Assembly: GCA_038874435.1 (NCBI GenBank)
Contig: JAVZCK010000005.1
Location: 1 to 64,000 of the forward strand
Direction: 5' to 3'
From: Thermoplasmata archaeon
GTDB taxonomy: Archaea; Thermoplasmatota; Thermoplasmata; Lutacidiplasmatales; SKW197
Length of the DNA stretch: 64,000 nt
The stretch's first letter is position 1. Every line of letters starts with the position of its first letter. The notes below the pieces were generated by a model. It saw only the letters and a list, made by a program, of their open reading frames with translations, made no database searches and was not told where the DNA came from. The translations under genes and the position numbers were made by a program. Positions 54,874-63,353 of this stretch are shown one piece after another.

Positions 54874-55739
54874 ATGCTAACTGCTGGCAGATTGTAGGAA
54901 TCAGTGCCGAGATAAAACTTCTGCATTCCTCTCGCAATCAGATATTTCAGGGCTTCACTTAGCAAATGTTTACCTATGCCCAGGTTTCTGTAATGAGGGA
55001 TAACACCAAGGGCACGAATTTCACCGCCATCCAACCCTCTAATGTTTTTCTCCTGATGTGCCCAGGCAGCAACAGTACCAACAAGTTCGCCCTTGAAATC
55101 GGCAAAAAAATAGCCGTTGAAGTCCACATAGGCTGGATAAATGTATTTTTCGGCAAAGTCAGGAAAAGTGTATGGTTCCCAGTTCTGATCAGTGCTAAAA
55201 GAAATGTTAACTAACTCATAAAATTTCTCAATCTCCTTGGGTTCAATCCTTCTAATCTGGAGACCTTCTATTCTTTTGACTTGAGGCAACTCTAAATCCT
55301 CTTTTATCATCCAGTAACCACTTGAGTCCTGCCTAAAACCCTGACTTTCAATAATTTGCTCAAGTTCTTTGTTCTGGCTAACTGTGGTCTGCATCTCCCC
55401 AAACCCGAGTTTTCTCAACCTTGGTTCAACTGTTCGAAGAAGCAAGCCCACTGTTTCCTCACTCTGATGTTCTGGAACAATGCTTATCCTTACGCCCACG
55501 GCACCATTTTTAAGCACACCATATCCCACATCAATAGATGCAAGTAGCTCACCCACAACTTCTTCACTATGGAGCAGCACCAGATGTGTTTTTGGGTTAT
55601 AATATGGCTTTCGCATGTACCTCTTGATGTAGTCCTCTGGCTCTATAAATGCAAACTTTGGCTCCGTTGAGCTTTTCCTCAACATTGCAGTTATTTTTTC
55701 CACATCTCCAAATACTGCATTTCTCACTCTGTATCTCAT
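54795..55739 (-). CDS. GNAT acetyltransferase with two GNAT-like domains
   Basis: 314 residues. The C-terminal half (about 155-314) has the acetyl-CoA-binding pattern RALGVIPHYRNLGIGKHLL and YKRFNFRV; the N-terminal half (1-145) has a degenerate copy (ISIVPEHQSEETVGLLL). The tandem layout resembles mycothiol-synthase-like enzymes; the substrate is unknown. Its stop overlaps the 3' end of the giant gene by 79 nt. Its ATG overlaps the uppS stop (ATGA). Confidence 0.82.
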   Translation of the reverse strand: MRYRVRNAVFGDVEKITAMLRKSSTEPKFAFIEPEDYIKRYMRKPYYNPKTHLVLLHSEEVVGELLASIDVGYGVLKNGAVGVRISIVPEHQSEETVGLLLRTVEPRLRKLGFGEMQTTVSQNKELEQIIESQGFRQDSSGYWMIKEDLELPQVKRIEGLQIRRIEPKEIEKFYELVNISFSTDQNWEPYTFPDFAEKYIYPAYVDFNGYFFADFKGELVGTVAAWAHQEKNIRGLDGGEIRALGVIPHYRNLGIGKHLLSEALKYLIARGMQKFYLGTDSYNLPAVSIYKRFNFRVFREHKRYKKMLVESGAR

Positions 55740-56455
55740 TTTCCAAACCTTCTCTGTCGCATCTGATACGCCCTTATAGCCCGTAATAAATCAATCTTTC
55801 TGAAACCTGGCCAGTAAACATCCACGAAGTAGAGTTCAGAGTATGCCATTTGCCATAGCAAGAAATTGGAAATGCGCTCCTCACCAGAAGTGCGAAGAAT
55901 TAAATCCGGGTCTGGTAAATCCTTTGTGTAGAGTTTACTGGAAACCAATTCCTCCGAGATTTCATCCGGCGTAATTTTTCCCGCCTGTACTTCCTTAGCT
56001 ATCTCCTTGATTGCATCAATTATCTCCTGTCTCCCACCATATGCAACAGCAAGATTGAAGAAGTAGTTGTTGTAGTCCTTTGTCCTGTTTTCAGCATATT
56101 CAATTGCGGAAATCAGAGAATCTGGCAGCAGGTCCCTTCTTCCGATAACTCTCACTTTTATACCATGCTTGTGCACTCTCTCATCGTCACCTAGTTTTCT
56201 GAAGTTTTCCTCGAATAATTTTATCAACAACTGCACCTCAGAGGTGCTCCTCAGAAAATTTTCAGTTGAAAATGCGTAAACTGTGAGCACTTTTATCCCG
56301 ATGTCCAGACACCAACCAAGCACTTCCTCCAGCTTGTCTCTTCCCATTTTATGTCCTTCAGAAGGGTCAAGCCCAAGTTCTTTTGCAAATCTCCTGTTGC
56401 CATCCATGATTATTGCAATGTGCTGCGGCAGTGGATACTGTTTAACCTCTTTCAT
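55736..56455 (-). CDS. uppS: cis-Prenyltransferase (undecaprenyl/polyprenyl diphosphate synthase)
   Basis: 239 residues from ATG 56455 (TTG 56458 is an alternative). The start HIAIIMDGNRRFAKELG carries the catalytic Asp and the pyrophosphate-binding Arg pair; VYAFSTENFLRS, LAVYGGRQEI-like VAYGGRQEI and ILRTSGEERISNFLLWQ complete the family motifs. It makes the long-chain polyprenyl diphosphate lipid that carries glycans. The frame is open for 20 more codons upstream, reading AYLAYEKKL just before, which resembles the N-terminus of archaeal relatives; no ATG, GTG or TTG occurs in that stretch other than 56458. Confidence 0.88.
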   Translation of the reverse strand: MKEVKQYPLPQHIAIIMDGNRRFAKELGLDPSEGHKMGRDKLEEVLGWCLDIGIKVLTVYAFSTENFLRSTSEVQLLIKLFEENFRKLGDDERVHKHGIKVRVIGRRDLLPDSLISAIEYAENRTKDYNNYFFNLAVAYGGRQEIIDAIKEIAKEVQAGKITPDEISEELVSSKLYTKDLPDPDLILRTSGEERISNFLLWQMAYSELYFVDVYWPGFRKIDLLRAIRAYQMRQRRFGK

Positions 56456-56578
56456 CAATTTTTTTTCGTAGGCAAGGTATGCTGTGTCAGAGATTGTCTG
56501 CGAAATGTCTGGAATCTACACCACCTTCTTCAATATAGCCAACAGGGTATAAAAGAATTGCTCAAGGGCTACGGATAA

Positions 56579-56587
56579 TTTTTATAT
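56579..56587 (+). promoter_or_regulatory. TATA box of tRNA-Gln
   Basis: TTTTTATAT lies about 30 nt before the first base of the tRNA at 56613, a normal distance for an archaeal tRNA promoter. Confidence 0.55.
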
Positions 56588-56612
56588 CTTTCCACTTGTT
56601 AGCGGTTTTGAT

Positions 56613-56875
56613 AGCCCCGTGGTGTAGTGGTCAATCATGCCGGCCTTTGGAGGAAACCTTTTCAGCACTTCGTGCCGAAAAGCTTTCATGGAAAAAGGCG
56701 AGTTCGGGGTATGCGGAGCATACCCCTTGGCACAGGTTACCGTAAGGGGCGTAGCCCCGCAAGTTACCGTAAGGGTGTTAACCCTCGTGGTAACGAAGGG
56801 CGTATGCCCCGTGGGGGTGAAACCCCCTCGTTCCGAAGAAAGCCAGCGACGCAGGTTCGAATCCTGCCGGGGCTA
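56613..56875 (+). tRNA. tRNA-Gln(TTG) with a 190-nt intron
   Basis: Exon 1 (56613-56650) runs from acceptor AGCCCCG through the D arm to the anticodon loop CTTTGG, giving anticodon TTG. Exon 2 (56841-56875) begins with loop base A38, then the anticodon 3' strand, the T arm GCAGGTTCGAATCCTGC and acceptor CGGGGCT with discriminator A. Spliced, the molecule is 73 nt and matches archaeal tRNA-Gln. The anticodon stem has one C-A mismatch (CCGGC with GCCAG). CCA follows the gene at 56876-56878 and so appears encoded. The intron sits at 37/38. Confidence 0.92.
56651..56840 (+). other. tRNA-Gln intron built from tandem palindromes
   Basis: 190 nt, GC-rich and highly folded. Perfect hairpins: GGGGTATGC-GGA-GCATACCCC (56706-56726), GGGGC-GTA-GCCCC (56746-56758), GTTACC paired with GGTAAC (56763-56768 and 56789-56794) enclosing GGGT/ACCC, GGGC-GTAT-GCCC (56798-56809) and GGGGGT-GAA-ACCCCC (56813-56827); a weaker one, CTTTTC-GCAC-TTC-GTGC-GAAAAG, is at 56658-56682. 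GTTACCGTAAGGG occurs twice (56736-56748 and 56763-56775). No homing endonuclease frame is present. GGAA near the 5' end and TTCC near the 3' end can form the bulge-helix-bulge helix. Confidence 0.85.
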
Positions 56876-56950
56876 CCAAAATTTTATTACTTCAGCTTAA
56901 GAAAAACTGGGAAAGAGTAATAAAAAGTTAGAGAAAAGAGTTTTGTCTGT

Positions 56951-58336
56951 TTAGTCCTCTGGTGCAGGTGGGATGAAGCCCTTCTTCATCAGGAACTTTG
57001 CTTGCTCTCTTGCACGCTTTATAATACTTTCAGCCCTCTCCATCAGTTCCTGCCTGGAAGGTTTCTCTCTGGCGATTCCCTGTTCTATGGCTTTGAGTGC
57101 AACTGCAACTGCTTCTCTTGGGAAGACCTCCCAGTCGTCCATCGTAGGCACAATGTACTCCTCATGCAATCCTTTGTCTTCAGCCGTCTTTGCGAGTTCG
57201 TAGGCAGCAGCTACGCACATTTCATCAGTTATTGTCTTTGCCTTCACATCTAGAGTACCTCTGAAGATACCAGGGAATCCAAGCGAGTTGTTAATCTGAT
57301 TCGGGAAATCGCTTCTTCCAGTTGCCACAATGTATGCTCCTGCCTCCTTTGCCTCCCAAGGCCAGATTTCAGGAATCGGGTTAGCAGTGGCAAATACGAT
57401 TGCCTTGTCGTTCATGAGCTTGATCCATTCTTTCTTTATTGTGTCTGGGCCTGGCTTTGATGCAGCTATAACAATGTCCGCACCCTTGAAAGCCTCCTCA
57501 ATTGTCCTTGCTCCTCTTTTGTTTGATTTTTCACATAGCATCCATTTGTCTGGATATTCGTTCTTAACTGCTTCAATGTCCTTTCTATCTGGGTGTAATG
57601 GTCCCTTGCTGTCAATCTGTACAATGTTCTCAACTTTCACACCCACTGCTCTCAGCACCCTGCCAATTGCAATGTTTGCTGCACCCGCGCCAAACAGCAC
57701 AAACTGCATTTCATCCAGTTTCTTTCCCACAATTTTAGCTGCGTTAATTGCACCAGCCACCTCAATTGTCGCAGTTCCCTGCTGGTCGTCATGCCAAACT
57801 GGAATCTCGCATTCCTTTCTCAACCTATCTAGTACATAGAAGCATTTGGGCTGGGCTATGTCCTCAAGGTTTACACCTCCGATCGATGGTTGCAGGATTT
57901 TCACTGTCTCTATAATTTTCTCAGGGTCTTTTGTGCCAAGACAGAGCGGGAAGGCATCCACACCACCAAGGTATTTGAAGAGAAGGGATTTTCCTTCCAT
58001 CACTGGGAGCCCTGCTTCTGGGCCTATATCTCCAAGCCCGAGAATTCTTGTGCCATCGCTTATGACTGCAATTGTATTCCATCTATTAGTCATTGTCCAG
58101 ACAAGTTCCTTATTCTCCTTAATCATCTTGCATGGTTCTGCCACACCCGGCGTGTACCAGATTGCAAAATCATCAAAGTTTCTAATGACGCATTTTGGCA
58201 CTACTTCAATCTTTCCCTTGTAAAAGGGATGAAGCTTTTTCGCATCCTCTCCTGGCTTTTTCGCCTTCGCTAGCATTTCTTCCTTTGTCATTGGCTGTAT
58301 TCCCTGCCCCTTTCCTTTCTTTTTAGTTTGAGGCAT
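56951..58336 (-). CDS. Malic enzyme (malate dehydrogenase, decarboxylating)
   Basis: 461 residues, the compact archaeal/bacterial form. WYTPGVAEPCK and LGLGDIGPEAGLPVMEGK are in the substrate domain; VWHDDQQGTA is the metal-binding segment; LFGAGAANIAIGR is the NAD(P)-binding motif. It converts malate to pyruvate and CO2. Before the core, about 15 Lys/Gly/Gln-rich residues are extra. ATG 58336 has AAAGGGGGT at 58345-58352. Cofactor preference cannot be read with confidence. Confidence 0.92.
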   Translation of the reverse strand: MPQTKKKGKGQGIQPMTKEEMLAKAKKPGEDAKKLHPFYKGKIEVVPKCVIRNFDDFAIWYTPGVAEPCKMIKENKELVWTMTNRWNTIAVISDGTRILGLGDIGPEAGLPVMEGKSLLFKYLGGVDAFPLCLGTKDPEKIIETVKILQPSIGGVNLEDIAQPKCFYVLDRLRKECEIPVWHDDQQGTATIEVAGAINAAKIVGKKLDEMQFVLFGAGAANIAIGRVLRAVGVKVENIVQIDSKGPLHPDRKDIEAVKNEYPDKWMLCEKSNKRGARTIEEAFKGADIVIAASKPGPDTIKKEWIKLMNDKAIVFATANPIPEIWPWEAKEAGAYIVATGRSDFPNQINNSLGFPGIFRGTLDVKAKTITDEMCVAAAYELAKTAEDKGLHEEYIVPTMDDWEVFPREAVAVALKAIEQGIAREKPSRQELMERAESIIKRAREQAKFLMKKGFIPPAPED

Positions 58337-58374
58337 TTTCTTACCCCCTTTGCAATTGCGGGAAAATGGATGGA

Positions 58375-58386
58375 GTATATATTTTT
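58375..58386 (-). promoter_or_regulatory. TATA box of the malic enzyme gene
   Basis: AAAAATATATAC on the minus strand predicts a start near 58354 and an 18-nt leader that carries the Shine-Dalgarno sequence AAAGGGGGT read in the complementary orientation. Confidence 0.55.
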
Positions 58387-58456
58387 AGGGGTAGGTTTTT
58401 CTATTAGTCAAAGTAATGCATGATTAGGGCAATACTTTCTTACAGTGTGTGCAGTA

Positions 58457-58467
58457 AGTTTATATTT
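58457..58467 (+). promoter_or_regulatory. TATA box of the Ig-like surface protein gene
   Basis: AAGTTTATATT is centred 26-27 nt before ATG 58489, so the transcript should be leaderless, and the longer frame from 58420 would not be transcribed in full. Confidence 0.55.
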
Positions 58468-58488
58468 GTGAATATAATCTCCATTCTC

Positions 58489-59349
58489 ATGCAGGGAAAG
58501 GTTTGGATACAAACAGTGGTTTATCTGTGTGCCCTATGGCTCTGCCTCAACTTCGTGGTGCCAGAGATTTCAGGTGAGAAAGTTTCAGAAACAAGCCAGC
58601 TGCCGATGCTCAGTGTTCAGGTCTCACTGAACAGGACAGAAGTTCCATCTGGTGAAACCCTCAAGGTAAGTGCTTTGGTCACATCTGGAGGTACTGGTGT
58701 AGAAGGTGTGTATGTGGAATTCTGGCTTAGCCAGGAAGGTGGAGTGTTCAACCCTCCAAATACAACCACTGATGCTCTCGGGAAGGCAGAAACCGTGCTC
58801 ACGACACCTATCACTCAGGTAACCCTTGTGTGCAGCATCAGTGTAAATGCGGCAAAGGAGGGCTACGAGTCAGCAATGAACACTTCTGAGTTTACTCTAC
58901 TACCCTTGCCAAAGCTGGAGGTAAGTATAACTGCAGATACTGTGCAGGTTTACAACAATCAGAGCGTGAATCTTACCGTGCAGGTGAGTTCAGAGGGACA
59001 GCCAGTAAACGGTGCCACTGTGAGGATGGCACTTGCAATGGGTCTGAAGGACTATGGGGAAGAATACTTCCAACCCAACAATGGCACAACCAATGCAGAA
59101 GGCAAATTCTTCTGCATGTTTTCTCCTCCAGTTGTCGCAAACGAAACCGAGTTCGGTGTCTGCGTCTCAGCGTATGCTGACGGCTTTACTGAAAACACCA
59201 CATCGATAGTGATAAAAGTTCTGCCAGAAACCAGCAACGGAAACAACCAACCGCCTCAGAAAACCCCCGACTACACAGCCGGACTTGCGGTCTTTGTGAT
59301 TACTGCTGCGGCTCTCTGCATATTTGTGCGAAGGAGAATGTGGGAATAA
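58489..59349 (+). CDS. Surface protein with two Ig-like (Big-type) domains
   Basis: 286 residues from ATG 58489. A signal peptide (about 6-29) leads into two beta-rich domains (about 37-135 and 138-240), each with the pattern of invasin/Big-type repeats (VEGVYVEFWLS and VNGATVRMALA; TTDALGKAETVL and TTNAEGKFFCMF). A short linker precedes a C-terminal membrane helix ending in RRRMWE, which anchors it. It has several Asn-x-Thr/Ser sites for glycosylation. The stop codon overlaps the start of the DUF835 gene by 1 nt. Confidence 0.75.
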   Translation: MQGKVWIQTVVYLCALWLCLNFVVPEISGEKVSETSQLPMLSVQVSLNRTEVPSGETLKVSALVTSGGTGVEGVYVEFWLSQEGGVFNPPNTTTDALGKAETVLTTPITQVTLVCSISVNAAKEGYESAMNTSEFTLLPLPKLEVSITADTVQVYNNQSVNLTVQVSSEGQPVNGATVRMALAMGLKDYGEEYFQPNNGTTNAEGKFFCMFSPPVVANETEFGVCVSAYADGFTENTTSIVIKVLPETSNGNNQPPQKTPDYTAGLAVFVITAAALCIFVRRRMWE

Positions 59350-60374
59350 TGGGATTTCTGGACTTTTTGAAGAAGAAGAAAGAAACGCAAACACCTGCTG
59401 TACCCGCAAAACCAGTGGAAGCCATCCCGAAAGAGATGAGTGAAGTTGTAGATCAAGGTTACAATTACCTCTACGAAAGCCCAGAGTGGCAGTCCTTTTA
59501 CGCCACAATTTCTGAGGTTCTCACGGAAAGACCATGCATCTGCATCACAGGAAAAAACCCGGATAAAATTCGTGCCTTCTACAACATAAAGTGGGCACAT
59601 ATGATATGGGTAACGAGTATAGAAACCGAGTTAAAGAGTGCAACACCAGAGAGAATTGAATTCGAACTCACCCAGAATGTGCTGAACTACATGAAAAACA
59701 ATAATGGCTCTGCAGTGTTTGTAGATGATGTTGAGTATCTCACAGTGATGATTGGCTTTGAGAAGGTGATGGACTTTTTGAAAGCACTAGGAGATACTTC
59801 TGCTTACACCTCTTCAAGTGTTGTAGTCCACATTTGTCCCGGCTTCTTTTCAAACACAGAGGTCTCGCTCCTGAAATCAATTTTTGACAGAACGATTCCT
59901 CCGAGAAGCGCACAAATCGAAAGAAGGGAAGCAACATCTTATCTCACTGGTAGGATGCCATATCCGAAACTTGCAGACCTTGTGAACGGGTTTGGAGGCC
60001 CAGGTAGAAAGTTAATAATCTCCGTGATGCAGCCAGATAAACTCAAACCTTTCTTTGGTGAGGATAATGATTTCTACTTCATCACAAACACAGAACAAAA
60101 AATCCCTGTTGTGCGTCCATGGGCGACTGAAACTGATTTCATCATTGCTCTGAAAAAGTACATTGAAAGTAGGGGTAAGGTCGCGGTGATTGATGGATTG
60201 GAATGTGTCTATTCATCACTGGATTTCAAGCGTTTCCTAAGCTTTGTGAAAGACATTACTGACATTGCATCTCGTGAGAACATTAAAATCTTTTGTGTGT
60301 TCAACGAAGGGATGGTTAAAAAAACAGACATTATTGCGTTGAAGCAGAGATTTGATGTGCATGTATCTCACTGA
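59349..60374 (+). CDS. DUF835 protein with two repeats
   Basis: 341 residues from ATG 59349, which overlaps the previous stop (TAATG); GTG 59340 is an alternative. Two copies of the DUF835 domain can be seen: GYNYLYESPEWQSFYATI, CICITGKNPDKIRAFY, VFVDDVEYLTVMIGFEKVM in the first, and VMQPDKLKPFF, AVIDGLECVYSSLDFKRFL in the second. The family is found in archaea, often in signalling genes, and has no known activity. It is soluble, with a basic N-terminal stretch (LKKKKET). Confidence 0.75.
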   Translation: MGFLDFLKKKKETQTPAVPAKPVEAIPKEMSEVVDQGYNYLYESPEWQSFYATISEVLTERPCICITGKNPDKIRAFYNIKWAHMIWVTSIETELKSATPERIEFELTQNVLNYMKNNNGSAVFVDDVEYLTVMIGFEKVMDFLKALGDTSAYTSSSVVVHICPGFFSNTEVSLLKSIFDRTIPPRSAQIERREATSYLTGRMPYPKLADLVNGFGGPGRKLIISVMQPDKLKPFFGEDNDFYFITNTEQKIPVVRPWATETDFIIALKKYIESRGKVAVIDGLECVYSSLDFKRFLSFVKDITDIASRENIKIFCVFNEGMVKKTDIIALKQRFDVHVSH

Positions 60375-60573
60375 GGAAGAGGCGGAAAAAATAATTGTTG
60401 ATTTTCTAGCTAGAAAGGGGAGAGCCACAACACGAGAAATTGAGGAAGAGGTGCAGAAAACAGGGAAACGATGCGCTGATGAGAGCGTAAAGTTTTTGAT
60501 GAAGTTGAAAAGCAAGGGGAGAATTAGGGGAGAGGTTTCTATGGAAGCAAGAGGATGGGTATGGTATCTGTAA
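60361..60573 (+). CDS. Small winged-helix-like protein
   Basis: 70 residues from ATG 60361 (ATG 60355 adds two). LARKGRATTREIEEEVQKTGKR is a helix-turn-helix pattern and LMKLKSKGRIRGEV with GWVWYL a wing, so it could bind DNA. The start lies inside the last codons of the DUF835 gene (14-nt overlap), which couples the two. No family is recognised. Confidence 0.6.
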   Translation: MYLTEEEAEKIIVDFLARKGRATTREIEEEVQKTGKRCADESVKFLMKLKSKGRIRGEVSMEARGWVWYL

Positions 60574-60655
60574 AATTGTTCTATTAAGAATTCCATGCCA
60601 GTTTCAATTAACAATTTTTAAATACAGAAAAAGAATTTACCTGTTGTGAAAAGAG

Positions 60656-63295
60656 ATGCTCTCGGATGCCTTTCCAGAAATTTTTGTTGACAGAGAAAAG
60701 GAGCTGGCGGTGCTTGAGCAAGCAATGAGAGAGGCAAGGAATGGAAAGGGGTCCACTGTCCTTATTTGTGGGGAGATGGGCGTTGGAAAAACACGACTTG
60801 CAGAGGAATTTACCATGATGTGCCAGAAATCCGGGTTTACTGTACTCTCCACACTCTGTCTTGATGAAAAAGAGCCACCATATTTTCCAATTACCACCGC
60901 CCTTGAGAAATATGGCAAGCAAAGAGCTGAAAAAGAAACTTATCTTCCTCTTGGACTTGCTAGCTTCCAGGAACTCGCAGTAGAGGAGAGGACACCTGCT
61001 GGCCTTGCTAAGGAGAGAACAAGAATACTTGAATTCCTGCTCTCTCAATTCACCAGCTTAGCCAAAATCAACCCAGTTGTTCTATTCATAGATGATTTGC
61101 ATTTTGCTGACTCAAGTACCCTTGCCTTCTTTCATTATCTAGCACGAAACATGGGGAACGAGAGGATTATTGCAGTTGCGACATATGTGGAGGAATATGG
61201 AGACAAGGATACTCTGTTTGGAAAAACTTTGAGAAACATGAACATTGAACGGGTTTGCACAAACCTGAAACTTGAGAGCCTTACCGAAAAAGAAGTGCGA
61301 TTGATTGTTGAACATATGGGGCTGAACGAGACGGAAGAAATTGCCAGGTATATTTATGAGAAAACATCGGGAAATCCGCTCTTCACTGTGGAGGTATTAA
61401 CAGCAATTCAGAACATGGGATTGAGTGGAATAGAATCAATAAAAAAGATGACACTACCAGAAGCGGTAAAGAAGTTTGTGAAGTTCCGTGTTTCGAAGTT
61501 AAGTGAAAAAGCAAAAAAGGTTCTGAGTGTATGTGCAATCCTCGGAAGAGTTTTTGAGTATGAGGTTGTTAAGGAACTTGCAGGGTTGGAGGAAGAGGAA
61601 TTGCTGGATGTAATGGAGGAATTAATTGCCCAGAAATTCCTCTGTGAGAGTGAGGAATACAAGGAAGGCTATATGTTCAGGAGTAATACAGTTCGAGAAG
61701 TGGTTTATGAGGAGACCCTGGGAATGCGGAAGAAGGTGATGCATCAGAAAGCAGGCGAGGTCATCGAACGTTTCCATGCTTCGGAGGAGAACTGGTGGAG
61801 TTCAATTGCAAGACACTACGGTGCCGCAGAAAATGCAGAAAAGTTTGTTGAATATGGATTGAAGGCGGGCAGGGTAGCTGCCAGGAGATTTGCAAATCCA
61901 GAAGCTATCGAGTTTTTCAAAGGAGTAATTAAAATGCTGGGAGAGAGTGGCGAGGATGCTGAGAAGAAAGGGAAAGTCCTTGAAGAACTTGCAGATGTGC
62001 TTCAACTTGAAGGAAGGTATGACGAGGCGTTGGAGGCACTAGACAAACGGATTTGTTATGCTACAAGCCAGATTGATTTAGGAAAAAGTTTCAGAAAAAA
62101 AAGCGAGATTTACATTTACAAGGGGGATTACGAGAATGCCTGGAAGGAAGCGGAGAAAGCAGAAAAACAGTTAACTGGACTGGACGGAACAGAGTTGCAT
62201 ATGGGAGAGGTTTGGAGCGTGAAGGGTTATGTGTTTGAACGGAAAGGAGATTACAGGAAAGCGATCGAGCTTCAGAAAAGGGCACATGCCCTTTTTGAAA
62301 TAGGAAATGCAGAGAAGGAGGCAGGTACTGCTCTGCACCGCATCGGCACCTGCTACTGGTATATGGGAGAGTATGATCAAGCCCTTGAATATCTTGAGAA
62401 AGCTCTGAAAATACGAGAAGAAATTGATGATGTGGGGGGTATGGCTGCAACATATAACAACATAGGGATAATTTACCGCGATAAGGGAGATTACCAGAAA
62501 GCACTTGAGTTTTATAACAAAAGTCTCAAGCTCTGGGAGCGAACCGGGAATATCTGGGGTATTGCAACATCTTATCATAATGTAGGACTAATTTACCTTG
62601 ACAGAGGAGAGTATAAAAAAGCAATGGAAGTTTATAAGAAAAACCTTGCTGTAGGGGAACGCATTGGTGACGCCTGGGGTATCACTCTTTCCTGCAATAA
62701 TTTAGGTGCGGTGTACTCGGCACTGGGTGATTATGAGAAGGCACTGATGTATTATCACAGATGCCTTGGAGTGTGTGAGCGAACTGGAGATGTCCATGAC
62801 ATTATCTATTCTTATCGTGGTCTTGCAGGCATCTACTTTGAGATGAAAGATTATGAAAAAGCACTTGAATTTTATCAGAGGGCACTGGAACTCTGCAAAC
62901 AAATTGATGCCCAGAGCGATGCCTGCTCAACCATGCTTGGCATCGCAGAAATCTATGTGGAGAAAGGTGCACTGGAAGATGCAGCAAAGCTTCTCGGAGA
63001 GATAGAGGGCATTGCCCAAAAGCAAGGAGAGAAAGAAACAGTTGCCTATACCTGGTATCTTAAGGGAAAAATTCATGGAGCTAAAGGTGAAAAGAATTTA
63101 GCTGTCGAATGCCTGAGGCGAGCAATGACAATCTTTGAGGAAGTGGGGAGGCAAGACAATGAGTATTACAATGTAGTATATGAACTTGGAAAAGTCTGTG
63201 GCGATAGAACGCTGCTTGAGAAAGCACTGGAATTTTTTGAACGGATAGGAAATAAGGTTTGGATTGAGAAAGTAAGGAAAGAATTGGTTAACTGA
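60656..63295 (+). CDS. STAND-type ATPase with kinesin-light-chain-like TPR array
   Basis: 879 residues. It starts FVDREKELAVLEQAM, then Walker A GEMGVGKT (39-46), Walker B VVLFIDDLHFAD (141-152) and TSGNPLF, as in AAA_16-type regulatory ATPases. A winged-helix-like linker region is followed by at least six 40-residue TPRs (about 530-750) with the GDYEKALEFYQRALEL consensus. The plan is that of a sensor that changes partners on binding a signal; no DNA-binding domain is visible. TTTTTAAATAC about 26 nt upstream of 60646 gives a very short leader. It follows the small wHTH-like gene by 82 nt. Confidence 0.82.
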   Translation: MLSDAFPEIFVDREKELAVLEQAMREARNGKGSTVLICGEMGVGKTRLAEEFTMMCQKSGFTVLSTLCLDEKEPPYFPITTALEKYGKQRAEKETYLPLGLASFQELAVEERTPAGLAKERTRILEFLLSQFTSLAKINPVVLFIDDLHFADSSTLAFFHYLARNMGNERIIAVATYVEEYGDKDTLFGKTLRNMNIERVCTNLKLESLTEKEVRLIVEHMGLNETEEIARYIYEKTSGNPLFTVEVLTAIQNMGLSGIESIKKMTLPEAVKKFVKFRVSKLSEKAKKVLSVCAILGRVFEYEVVKELAGLEEEELLDVMEELIAQKFLCESEEYKEGYMFRSNTVREVVYEETLGMRKKVMHQKAGEVIERFHASEENWWSSIARHYGAAENAEKFVEYGLKAGRVAARRFANPEAIEFFKGVIKMLGESGEDAEKKGKVLEELADVLQLEGRYDEALEALDKRICYATSQIDLGKSFRKKSEIYIYKGDYENAWKEAEKAEKQLTGLDGTELHMGEVWSVKGYVFERKGDYRKAIELQKRAHALFEIGNAEKEAGTALHRIGTCYWYMGEYDQALEYLEKALKIREEIDDVGGMAATYNNIGIIYRDKGDYQKALEFYNKSLKLWERTGNIWGIATSYHNVGLIYLDRGEYKKAMEVYKKNLAVGERIGDAWGITLSCNNLGAVYSALGDYEKALMYYHRCLGVCERTGDVHDIIYSYRGLAGIYFEMKDYEKALEFYQRALELCKQIDAQSDACSTMLGIAEIYVEKGALEDAAKLLGEIEGIAQKQGEKETVAYTWYLKGKIHGAKGEKNLAVECLRRAMTIFEEVGRQDNEYYNVVYELGKVCGDRTLLEKALEFFERIGNKVWIEKVRKELVN
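62248..62960 (+). repeat. Tandem 120-bp TPR coding repeats
   Basis: About six units with a 40-codon period encode GDY-x-KALE-x-Y-x-KAL patterns, each opening with GGAGATTA/GGAGAGTA-like sequence. They vary enough to be old repeats and not recent duplications. Confidence 0.75.
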
Positions 63296-63323
63296 TGGTG
63301 CAACCAAAAATCCTTGCAGAAAG

Positions 63324-63333
63324 TTTTATAATA
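63324..63333 (+). promoter_or_regulatory. TATA box of the small membrane protein gene
   Basis: TTTTATAATA is centred 26 nt before ATG 63354, predicting a leaderless mRNA. Confidence 0.55.
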
Positions 63334-63353
63334 TACAGCCCTATGCCCTTTGG

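Noticed and set aside
56627-56920. Two overlapping plus-strand reading frames across the tRNA-Gln gene
   Set aside because: They run through tRNA exons and palindromes, have no ribosome binding site and show no protein-like pattern; they arise from the GC-rich intron.
62248-62960. Regularly spaced repeats considered as a CRISPR-like array
   Set aside because: The 120-bp period is in frame, imperfect and encodes TPR helices.
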